Made by a program: the position numbers and the translations under genes
Shown: positions 1 to 4,824 of the stretch, one piece after another
Position numbering within the stretch: the stretch's first letter is position 1
Layout of the letters: every line of letters begins with the position of its first letter
Assembly (NCBI GenBank): GCA_001779575.1
Contig: MFKM01000025.1
Location: forward strand, 4,804-11,435
DNA length: 6,632 nucleotides
Reading direction: 5' to 3'
DNA from: Candidatus Jorgensenbacteria bacterium RIFCSPLOWO2_12_FULL_42_11
GTDB taxonomy: Bacteria > Patescibacteriota > Minisyncoccia > UBA6257 > MFKM01
Notes under the pieces: generated by a model
Databases searched by the model: none
Told to the model about the DNA's origin: nothing
What the model saw: the letters and a program-made list of their open reading frames with translations, nothing else

Positions 1-104
1 GCGAATCAATTTTAAACGAAGCGTCTCACATTGACCGGGGTTATGAAAAAATTGAGGAACGGCTGCAAAAACTGGGAGCGGATATTATAAGAAAAATAAC
101 ATAA
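1..104 (+). CDS. murA: UDP-N-acetylglucosamine 1-carboxyvinyltransferase, C-terminal end (5' truncated)
   Basis: The reading frame is open from base 3 to a TAA at 102-104 and encodes about 33 residues that enter from outside the window. The tail reads HIDRGYEKIEERLQKLGADI, which matches the characteristic C-terminus of MurA (the YHIDRGYE...L..LGADI pattern that closes the enolpyruvyl transferase fold). MurA transfers enolpyruvate from PEP to UDP-GlcNAc in the first committed cytoplasmic step of peptidoglycan synthesis. A murA next to an mreB-type gene fits a cell-wall context. The active-site loop and most of the protein are outside the window, so identity rests on this tail alone. The related enzyme AroA is less likely because it lacks this ending. 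Confidence 0.85.
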   Translation, partial: ESILNEASHIDRGYEKIEERLQKLGADIIRKIT

Positions 105-171
105 AATAAATATTATTCTAAGCCCAACTGAACGAGCTTGTTTTTTAAATAGGCCTTAGGCTATTCGGGAT

Positions 172-200
172 TTGACCTCTGGATTTATTTATTTTATGCT
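172..200 (+). promoter_or_regulatory. Candidate sigma-70-type promoter for mreB
   Basis: TTGACC (172-177) and TATGCT (195-200) are separated by exactly 17 bp. They match the -35 consensus TTGACA at 5 of 6 positions and the -10 consensus TATAAT at 4 of 6. Transcription would begin around 206-208, leaving only about 4-6 nt before the mreB ATG at 212, so the message would be nearly leaderless. This fits the absence of any purine-rich Shine-Dalgarno sequence there. The rest of the murA-mreB gap (105-171) shows only weak inverted repeats and no convincing terminator. Confidence 0.5.
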
Positions 201-211
201 GATTTCAAATA

Positions 212-1219
212 ATGATAACCCGCAAATTAGGAATTGATTTAGGAACAACTAATACTTTGGTTTTTGTTCCGGGCAAAGGATTAATGATCAACGAACCGAC
301 GGTGGTGGCTTTAAGCAAGCCTGGCAACACGGTGATGGCGGTGGGGTTGGAAGCGAAAGAAATGGTCGGTCGGACGCCCGGCGATATCGTTACTTACCGG
401 CCGCTTAAAGACGGAGTAATCGCCGAATACTATACCACCAAGACTATGCTGGAATATTTTATTTCCAAAGCCGTGGGCCGTTTTAATATTTTTAAGCCCG
501 AGGTGGTGATTTCCGTTTCGGCCGGCATCACTTCAACCGAAAAACGGGCCGTTATGAACGCCGCCCGCGAAGCCGGAGCCAAAGAAGTTTATCTGGTCAG
601 GGAACCTCTTCTGGCCGCTTTGGGAGCCAATATCCCGATAAACTCTTCTTCGGGCAATATGATTATCAATATGGGCGGCGGCACTTGCGAAGTAGCGGTT
701 ATTTCTTTGGGCGGTATCGTGACCTGGTCCAGTCGGCGGGTGGCGGGCAACCATTTTGACCAAGCGATTATGGATTACATCAAGAAGAAATACGTTTTGG
801 CTATCGGTGAGAACACCGCCGAAAACATCAAGATTGAAATTGGAGCCGCTTTGACTAACCCCAATAAATTAACTATGAAGATTCGGGGCCGGGATTTAAT
901 AACCGGCTTACCCAGGGATTTGATTATTAATTCCAATGAAATTGTTGAAGCCATTGACCCGTATCTTAACGACATTGTTGCTTCCGTTCAGTCGGTTTTT
1001 AATGTTACGCCGCCTGAATTAGTGGCCGATATCATGGAGAAGGGAATTATCGTTTCCGGCGGAACGGCTCAACTCCGACATATTGATGAATTTTTCAGGC
1101 GGCATTTGGGGGTGGCCGCTTACGTGGCCGAAGATCCTTTTTATTGCGTGGCCAAGGGAACCGCGGTCATCTTGGAACATTTGGACGTTTATAAAAGGAC
1201 ATTGCTTTCCAAACTATAA
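212..1219 (+). CDS. mreB: Rod shape-determining protein MreB (bacterial actin)
   Basis: A 335-residue protein, the normal MreB length. MreB polymerises on the inner face of the membrane and directs elongation-mode wall synthesis with MreC, MreD and RodA/PBP2. Visible motifs: phosphate-1 loop GIDLGTTNTLVF (residues 7-18), NEPTVVAL (27-34), GLEAKEMVGRTP (45-56), RPLKDGVIAEY (63-73), EPLLAALGA (131-139), phosphate-2 loop NMGGGTCEVAVISLGG (153-168), and a C-terminal SGGTAQLRHIDEF stretch (282-294) matching the adenosine-binding region. The usual Asp opening phosphate-2 (DIGGGT) is Asn153 here, and the first Glu of the usual EEP motif is Arg130. Both could affect ATP hydrolysis. The ATG at 212 gives the canonical N-terminus, with no ribosome-binding site but a promoter just upstream. 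Mbl or MreBH paralogues cannot be excluded. Confidence 0.96.
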   Translation: MITRKLGIDLGTTNTLVFVPGKGLMINEPTVVALSKPGNTVMAVGLEAKEMVGRTPGDIVTYRPLKDGVIAEYYTTKTMLEYFISKAVGRFNIFKPEVVISVSAGITSTEKRAVMNAAREAGAKEVYLVREPLLAALGANIPINSSSGNMIINMGGGTCEVAVISLGGIVTWSSRRVAGNHFDQAIMDYIKKKYVLAIGENTAENIKIEIGAALTNPNKLTMKIRGRDLITGLPRDLIINSNEIVEAIDPYLNDIVASVQSVFNVTPPELVADIMEKGIIVSGGTAQLRHIDEFFRRHLGVAAYVAEDPFYCVAKGTAVILEHLDVYKRTLLSKL

Positions 1220-1221
1220 TT

Positions 1222-1378
1222 CATGCCCAGTAGTGAGCCCGCGATTGCTTCAGCTCAATTTATCTATCGGGACTCGCAATTGGGAAATAGCTAATTATTA
1301 AAAACAAAGTCAATTAAACAAATCAGAACCGCGATGAGCTGAAGATAAATTGCTATCGCGGGTCTACTACTGGGTATG
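1222..1378 (+). repeat. Intergenic structured element E1 (stop-to-start inverted repeat, mreB-holB)
   Basis: The left arm 1222-1248 pairs with the right arm 1352-1378 over 27 positions: 25 pairs including three G-U, with two mismatches. The arm starts two bases after the mreB stop, and the last three bases of the right arm are the holB start codon. Alternative local hairpins are visible. On the left, 1226-1245 pairs with 1266-1284 (CCCAGT/ATTGGG, GTGAG/CTCGC, CCC/GGG, GAT/ATC). On the right, 1325-1335 pairs with 1355-1365 (10 pairs, one mismatch). Their apical loops are complementary in two blocks: TTCAGCTC (1249-1256) with GAGCTGAA (1336-1343), and AATTTATC (1257-1264) with GATAAATT (1344-1351). 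It shares CCCAG...CTGGGTATG ends with E2 and E3. Not a recognised RNA family; a regulatory role is inference. Confidence 0.75.
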
Positions 1379-2167
1379 CTTTACGGTCTAGAAAAAAAAA
1401 CAGAGGACTTTAAAAAAGTCATTGGAGAAAATAGATTGCGGCAGTCTTATCTGTTTTTCGGCGAACCCCAAATCGGCAAATTCACTTTCGCCGCCAGTTT
1501 GGTTAATTTTTTGGAAAACCAAGAATTTGCCGTTGCCGCGAGGCCTTTGCTTGACGCCGAATTTTTCCTGCCTACCGATCAGGCGGGCTTGCCTGACGAT
1601 TCCGGTTCCATCGGCATTGAAGCGGTCAAACGGCTTAAAAAATTTCTTTATCAGCGGCCGATTGCTTCCAGCCGGCGAAGCGCTATTTTTGATTCAGCCG
1701 AATCTTTAACCCCCGAAGCCCAAAACGCTCTTTTAAAAATTATTGAAGAGCCGCCTCATTTTTCTTTGATTATTTTCATCGCCCGCGAGACCTCGGTTTT
1801 TTCCGCGACCCTGGCCTCAAGGTTCGCTAAGGTTTATTTTCCCCGGTTAAGCCAAAAGTCAATTGAAAAATATTTAGAAGAAAATTTTCGGGTTGATTCG
1901 GCCAAGGCGGGCTTGATAGCCAAGCAGTCATTTGGTAGAATTGGCCGAGCGATTGAAATTATAAAACAAGAAACAGGGGGCGGGAAAAAGGAAGCGGGGG
2001 ATAATCTTGGCGAATACATTGAAGAGACGATTTTGTCTTTACGCAAGAATATTTTAAAAAATTCCTCTAAATTAAGCTGGCTTTTAGAACGAGAAGAATT
2101 GATCAAGAGACATAATTTAAATCCAAAATTGCAATACAGAGCCATAAAGGAAAAACTCAAAGTTTAA
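1376..2167 (+). CDS. holB: DNA polymerase III subunit delta' (clamp loader)
   Basis: 263 residues, AAA+ clamp-loader type. Delta' is the largely static subunit of the complex that loads the sliding clamp onto primed DNA. Visible features: a lead-in QSYLFFGEPQIGKFTFA (23-39) with a Walker-A-like GEPQIGK whose usual Thr/Ser after Lys is Phe; IGIEAVKRLKKFL (79-91); a degenerate Walker B region AIFDSAESL (103-111); the clamp-loader signature AQNALLKIIEEPP (115-127); and ASRF (147-150) where the SRC arginine-finger motif lies. There is no cysteine anywhere, so the four-Cys zinc module of many delta' and DnaX proteins is absent. At 263 residues it is shorter than typical delta' (about 300-330), with a reduced C-terminal collar domain. 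DnaX is unlikely because the P-loop is degenerate. The ATG at 1376 is the last triplet of element E1. The next gene follows 11 nt after the stop. Confidence 0.9.
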   Translation: MLYGLEKKTEDFKKVIGENRLRQSYLFFGEPQIGKFTFAASLVNFLENQEFAVAARPLLDAEFFLPTDQAGLPDDSGSIGIEAVKRLKKFLYQRPIASSRRSAIFDSAESLTPEAQNALLKIIEEPPHFSLIIFIARETSVFSATLASRFAKVYFPRLSQKSIEKYLEENFRVDSAKAGLIAKQSFGRIGRAIEIIKQETGGGKKEAGDNLGEYIEETILSLRKNILKNSSKLSWLLEREELIKRHNLNPKLQYRAIKEKLKV

Positions 2168-2178
2168 AATTATTTATT

Positions 2179-3141
2179 ATGAATAAGGCCTTTCCCATTA
2201 TAATTTGGATAACAGCCGTCGGGGTTGTTTTGTATCTTTTTCCGGAATTCGCGGCTTATTTCGGTTTTGAATCGCTTGACCGGAACCGACTTTCACCGGT
2301 GGTTTTCGTGTCCGATGACAACGGAAAAACTTTTGAGGAAACTTATTGGTCCGGCAGTTTCGCTCCGACGATTTACGATTTTGAAGTTGACGGTCGCGAT
2401 TCCTCTTTCGCTTACGCCGCTACCGACCAGGGCCTTTTTATGAGTCGCGACCGAGGCAGTCATTGGTTCCGCTATGCCGATCTGGAAGGGCAATTAGCCA
2501 AAGCCGCGGTTTATCAGATTGAAAAAGCCGCCGATAATCCCGGCCGGCTTTTTGTTTCCATTTTCAAAAACAGTCAGGGCGGAATCTATGAAACCGATGA
2601 TCGTTTTTTCACCCTTCGCAAAATTTTTGACACCAAAGAAGCGGCGGCTTACAAATTGGATTCCGTAGACGACAAACTTTATCTGGGCCTTTCCGACGGA
2701 AGAGTGATCAGTTATTCCTTGAACGATTCCGGTTTCAGATTATTGGCGGCCGTGGGTTCGCCGATTACCGATATCGTGATAAACGGCGACAGGATTTACG
2801 CGGCTACCAAAGCCAAAGAAATTTGGAACGGCAGTGTTTCGGGCGATGATTTTGTTCGTTCGGGGGAAGAACAGCCCAGCCAGTCGGCTTATACCGCTTC
2901 TCTGCTCGGCGCTAATTTAAAGACCGTCGTCGCCAAGAAACCGATTAAAACTATCTTGCCGGACGGCCGAGGCGGTATTTATCTGGCCGCGGCCGACAAG
3001 CTTTATTTAAGCGTTAATCGGGGAAAGGGTTGGCAGTTGGTTTTGGATATTCCCGGCCGTCGGGTTTCCAGCCTCAATCTGGGAAGCGGCGGTCGCATTA
3101 TGGTGGGGACGGGCAAAGAAAGAGACGGGAATAGTTTATAA
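2179..3141 (+). CDS. Membrane-anchored Asp-box (BNR/sortilin-like) beta-propeller protein, function unknown
   Basis: 320 residues. An N-terminal hydrophobic segment (about residues 6-22) with a short positive N-tip and no Cys suggests an uncleaved anchor or non-lipoprotein signal, placing the rest outside the membrane. Three Asp-box motifs (S-x-D-x-G-x-x-W-like) are visible: SDDNGKTF (45-52), SRDRGSHW (89-96) and SVNRGKGW (278-285). Intervening strand-rich repeats such as YAATDQGLFMS, GRLFVSIF, KLYLGLSDGRVISY, DRIYAATKAKEIW and GGIYLAAADKLYLS resemble propeller blades of the BNR, Ycf48 and sortilin-type families. Those folds usually bind ligands or partners, and nothing here shows glycosidase catalysis. 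It starts 11 nt after the holB stop in an A/T-only spacer, so the two genes are probably cotranscribed. Its role is unknown; an envelope assembly or surface-binding function is only a guess. Confidence 0.8.
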   Translation: MNKAFPIIIWITAVGVVLYLFPEFAAYFGFESLDRNRLSPVVFVSDDNGKTFEETYWSGSFAPTIYDFEVDGRDSSFAYAATDQGLFMSRDRGSHWFRYADLEGQLAKAAVYQIEKAADNPGRLFVSIFKNSQGGIYETDDRFFTLRKIFDTKEAAAYKLDSVDDKLYLGLSDGRVISYSLNDSGFRLLAAVGSPITDIVINGDRIYAATKAKEIWNGSVSGDDFVRSGEEQPSQSAYTASLLGANLKTVVAKKPIKTILPDGRGGIYLAAADKLYLSVNRGKGWQLVLDIPGRRVSSLNLGSGGRIMVGTGKERDGNSL

Positions 3142-3143
3142 TG

Positions 3144-3287
3144 AATTACAAAACGATTATCTTGCGGATAGCAAATGAAAATATTTTTCTGAAACCCAAA
3201 CGGAAGCGCAGCTCCGACCACAGTCGGAGCGTGAGCGGGTTGAAGAAAAATATTTTCATTTGCTATCCGTAGCTTGGTCTCGTAATT
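3144..3287 (+). repeat. Intergenic long inverted repeat E4 (upstream of frr)
   Basis: A perfect 25-bp inverted repeat pairs 3165-3189 with 3245-3269. Inside it are AACCC/GGGTT (3193-3197 with 3237-3241) and an 8-bp hairpin GCTCCGAC/GTCGGAGC (3211-3218 with 3223-3230, loop CACA). Outside it AATTAC (3144-3149) mirrors GTAATT (3282-3287), with non-pairing sequence between. No T-run follows any stem, so it is not a standard intrinsic terminator. It begins three bases after the Asp-box gene's stop codon and ends just before the frr -10 box. It lacks the CCCAG/CTGGGTATG ends of E1-E3. It could be an RNA processing or insulating hairpin, or a miniature mobile repeat. Confidence 0.85.
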
Positions 3288-3292
3288 AAAAG

Positions 3293-3298
3293 TATAAT
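3293..3298 (+). promoter_or_regulatory. Perfect -10 box for frr, implying a leaderless transcript
   Basis: TATAAT matches the sigma-70 -10 consensus at all six positions and ends 7 bp before the frr ATG at 3306. A start site at the usual distance would fall on or next to the A of the ATG. No good -35 is seen at 16-18 bp spacing; the best at 17 bp is TAGCTT (3270-3275). There is no Shine-Dalgarno sequence. A perfect -10 in A/T-rich sequence can arise by chance, so the call is moderate. Confidence 0.5.
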
Positions 3299-3305
3299 AA
3301 GATTT

Positions 3306-3851
3306 ATGGAGATTTTAGAAAAATTTAAAAAAGAAACCGTTTTGCTTGTTGAAAGTTTCAAAAAAGAAATAATGGCCGTCAGGGGCAATCGGCCCAGTCC
3401 GGTTTTGGTTGAAAATTTGAAAGTGGATTATTTCGGCCAGTCGCTTTTAGTCAAACAACTTGGTTCTATCAGCATTGCGCCGCCGCGAGAAATTGATATT
3501 AGCGTTTGGGATAAAAACGCCATTCCCGCCGTGGTTAAGGCCGTTGAAACCGCCGGCTTCTCGGCTAATTACGAAGACAAACTTATCCGAATTCATCTGC
3601 CCCCTTTAAACGAAGAACGGCGTCAAGAAATGGTTAAAATCGTAAAAAAAACAGGGGAAGGTTTTAGGATCCAGTTAAGGAATCATCGGGACGAAACAAA
3701 TAAAGAAGTTGCGCGGTCATTTGAAGCAAAAGAACTCAACGAAGACCAAAAATTCAAATTGAAAGAGAATATCCAAAAAAACGTTGACTTTGTTAATCAA
3801 GAAATTGAAAATATCTTGGCTAAGAAAATCAAAGAACTTGAGGAGATATGA
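3306..3851 (+). CDS. frr: Ribosome recycling factor
   Basis: 181 residues, against about 185 for typical RRF. With EF-G it splits post-termination ribosomes so that subunits can be reused. The usual order is visible: an N-terminal helix (1-25) leading to AVRGNRPSPVLVENLKVDYFG (24-44, matching the RxGRxSPxLL...VxYYG signature), the small beta domain with LGSISIAPPREIDISVWDKNAI, then IRIHLPPLNEERRQEMVKIVKK and GEGFRIQLRNHRDETNKEV, which carry the Arg-rich face of the long helical bundle, and a Lys/Glu-rich C-terminal helix. The start follows a perfect TATAAT box closely and no ribosome-binding site is seen. The TGA stop overlaps the first paired base of element E2 (3851), so the next intergenic structure abuts the stop codon. 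Identification is secure. Confidence 0.97.
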   Translation: MEILEKFKKETVLLVESFKKEIMAVRGNRPSPVLVENLKVDYFGQSLLVKQLGSISIAPPREIDISVWDKNAIPAVVKAVETAGFSANYEDKLIRIHLPPLNEERRQEMVKIVKKTGEGFRIQLRNHRDETNKEVARSFEAKELNEDQKFKLKENIQKNVDFVNQEIENILAKKIKELEEI

Positions 3852-4090
3852 CCCAGCCACTACAACTCCGATGGTATTCTTCTGCGATAAGGCGTTGTCG
3901 GATAAAGAAACAAAGTCCAGCGTATAAACAGTCTTTAAATGATTAACAAAGTAAACAGAAGAATACACCGGGACAAAAATCATTAAACAAGACATATGGA
4001 AAAACAAGAACAAACTAGTCGAATTAAGTTAAATCCAATCAACTCCGAGATGAAAGATTTTTGTCTTTCGGAGTTGTAGCGCTGGGTATG
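3851..4090 (+). repeat. Intergenic structured element E2 (stop-to-start inverted repeat, frr-holin)
   Basis: Outer helix: ACCCAGC (3851-3857) with GCTGGGT (4081-4087), then a 2x1 internal loop, then CTACAACTCCGA (3860-3871) with TCGGAGTTGTAG (4068-4079), giving 19 Watson-Crick pairs. The outermost left base is the A of the frr TGA, and the right arm is followed at once by the ATG at 4088. An internal helix of 11 perfect pairs joins 3874-3884 to 3956-3966. The right arm has a second partner, CAACTCCGA (4040-4048), which pairs with 4068-4076 across a 19-nt loop and would compete with the long-range helix. The left sequence CAACTCCGATGG and right TCGGAGTTG are identical in E3. The remaining interior is A-rich with no convincing gene. 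Not a recognised RNA family. Confidence 0.75.
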
Positions 4091-4447
4091 AAATTCATAG
4101 GGAAAATAATTTTATTTATAATTATTAACGCCCTGGCGTTGTTTGTCGCGGCTCGTTTTGTCAAAGATTTTATTTTTAACGGAAATCTGACCGCTCTTTT
4201 GACCGCGGCGGCTATTCTTACCCTGGGCAACACCTTTATCAGGCCGTTTCTGAAGTTTGTCCTGGCTCCTTTAATAGCTCTGACTTTCGGAGCCCTGTCT
4301 TTCGCCATTAATGCCTCTTTTATTTACCTTCTTGACAAATTCAGCCCAAGCATTACTATAAATGGACTAAAGCCGCTTATTCTTGCCACTGTTATTATTA
4401 GCCTCGTTAATATCGCGGTTAATTTCTCAACCAAGTTAGGCGACTAA
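4088..4447 (+). CDS. Four-helix membrane protein, phage holin 4_2 / YvlD (DUF360) type
   Basis: 119 residues from the ATG at 4088. Four hydrophobic segments are visible at about residues 5-22, 34-50, 55-82 (probably a closely packed segment or hairpin) and 94-112. The middle section, GNTFIRPFLKFVLAPLIALTFGALSFAINA (47-76; key residues N48, R52-P53, P61, F67-G68, N75), matches the N.xxRP......P....T.G.....N pattern of the PF04020 family. This family is named after mycobacteriophage holins but is widespread as a chromosomal membrane protein of unknown function. An in-frame ATG at 4061 would add nine residues, but it lies in the loop of E2's right hairpin. I prefer 4088 because CTGGGTATG there is shared exactly with the starts of holB and secG. 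No sign of prophage surrounds it. A lysis role is not supported. Confidence 0.82.
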   Translation: MKFIGKIILFIIINALALFVAARFVKDFIFNGNLTALLTAAAILTLGNTFIRPFLKFVLAPLIALTFGALSFAINASFIYLLDKFSPSITINGLKPLILATVIISLVNIAVNFSTKLGD

Positions 4448-4459
4448 AACTTAACCAGA

Positions 4460-4604
4460 CATGCCCAGTAACTCAACTCCGATGGTTCGCCTACAGGCGA
4501 ACAAAAGTATTGGGTAAAGGTCAAGGTTAATCAAATAAAACAAAATCATTAATTATCAACTTTGATATGTCTCTAAAATGTCGGAGTTGAGTTAACTGGG
4601 TATG
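4460..4604 (+). repeat. Intergenic structured element E3 (stop-to-start inverted repeat, holin-secG)
   Basis: The left arm 4460-4482 pairs with the right arm 4581-4604: 23 pairs, one of them G-U, with one bulged base. The right arm ends in CTGGGTATG, whose ATG starts secG. The left arm begins 12 nt after the holin stop. Alternative local pairings: TGCCCAGTA (4462-4470) with TATTGGGTA (4508-4516), enclosing a perfect 7-bp hairpin GTTCGCC/GGCGAAC (4485-4491 with 4496-4502, loop TACA); and on the right TCAACTTTGA (4556-4565) with TCGGAGTTGA (4581-4590), 10 of 10 pairs using two G-U. It is clearly related to E2 (shared CAACTCCGATGG) and has the same ends as E1. Function is inferred only. Confidence 0.75.
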
Positions 4605-4811
4605 TTTCTTATTTTACAGGCAATCGTCGCAATTTTATTGATAATCTTCATTCTGCTCCAGGAACGTTCTTCCGGTTTGTCGGGAATTTTAGGCGGAAGC
4701 GAATCCGCTTCTTATCAAACCAGGCGAGGTCTGGAAAAATTTATTTTTTACGGCACCATTGTCTTAGCTGTCGTTTTTATCGGCTTGGCTCTCCTGAGAT
4801 TGGTTTTCTAG
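4602..4811 (+). CDS. secG: Preprotein translocase subunit SecG
   Basis: 69 residues, within the normal SecG range. SecG is the small auxiliary subunit of the SecYEG channel and assists SecA-driven export. Two transmembrane helices are visible (about 2-19 and 47-68), joined by the typical loop LLQERSSGLSGILGGSESAS (18-37) with the conserved LLQ, G-rich stretch and following YQTRRGLEKF, then a second helix that ends near the C-terminus. The ATG at 4602 is the final triplet of element E3, and no Shine-Dalgarno sequence is present. The solute-binding protein gene starts 13 nt after the stop and is probably in the same transcript; that protein depends on Sec for export. Confidence 0.93.
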   Translation: MFLILQAIVAILLIIFILLQERSSGLSGILGGSESASYQTRRGLEKFIFYGTIVLAVVFIGLALLRLVF

Positions 4812-4824
4812 GATCTATAAAGTA

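Noticed and set aside
121..166. Possible intrinsic terminator after murA (AAGC...GCTT before a T-run, and an AATAGGCC/GGCTATT hairpin)
   Set aside because: The first stem is only 4-5 bp with a 12-nt loop, and the second has a bulge and no T-run on the + strand. Neither is strong enough to call.
533..763. Minus-strand open frames under mreB and other genes
   Set aside because: They lie wholly opposite well-supported genes, have no recognisable domains, and look like codon-bias shadows.
3165..3269. E4 as a rho-independent terminator
   Set aside because: None of its stems is followed by a run of T on the + strand.
4061..4087. N-terminal extension of the holin-type protein (ATG at 4061)
   Set aside because: It overlaps the E2 right arm, and the conserved CTGGGTATG start at 4088 matches the two sister elements, so the extra nine residues are probably not translated.
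4088..4447. A prophage or lysis gene
   Set aside because: The family name includes phage holin, but there are no other phage genes and the neighbours are frr and secG. Chromosomal members of this family are common.
1222..4604. Integron attC sites as an explanation for E1-E3
   Set aside because: The position between genes and the imperfect pairing resemble attC, but the ends lack the GTTRRRY/RYYYAAC core, the flanking genes are essential housekeeping genes, and no integrase is present.
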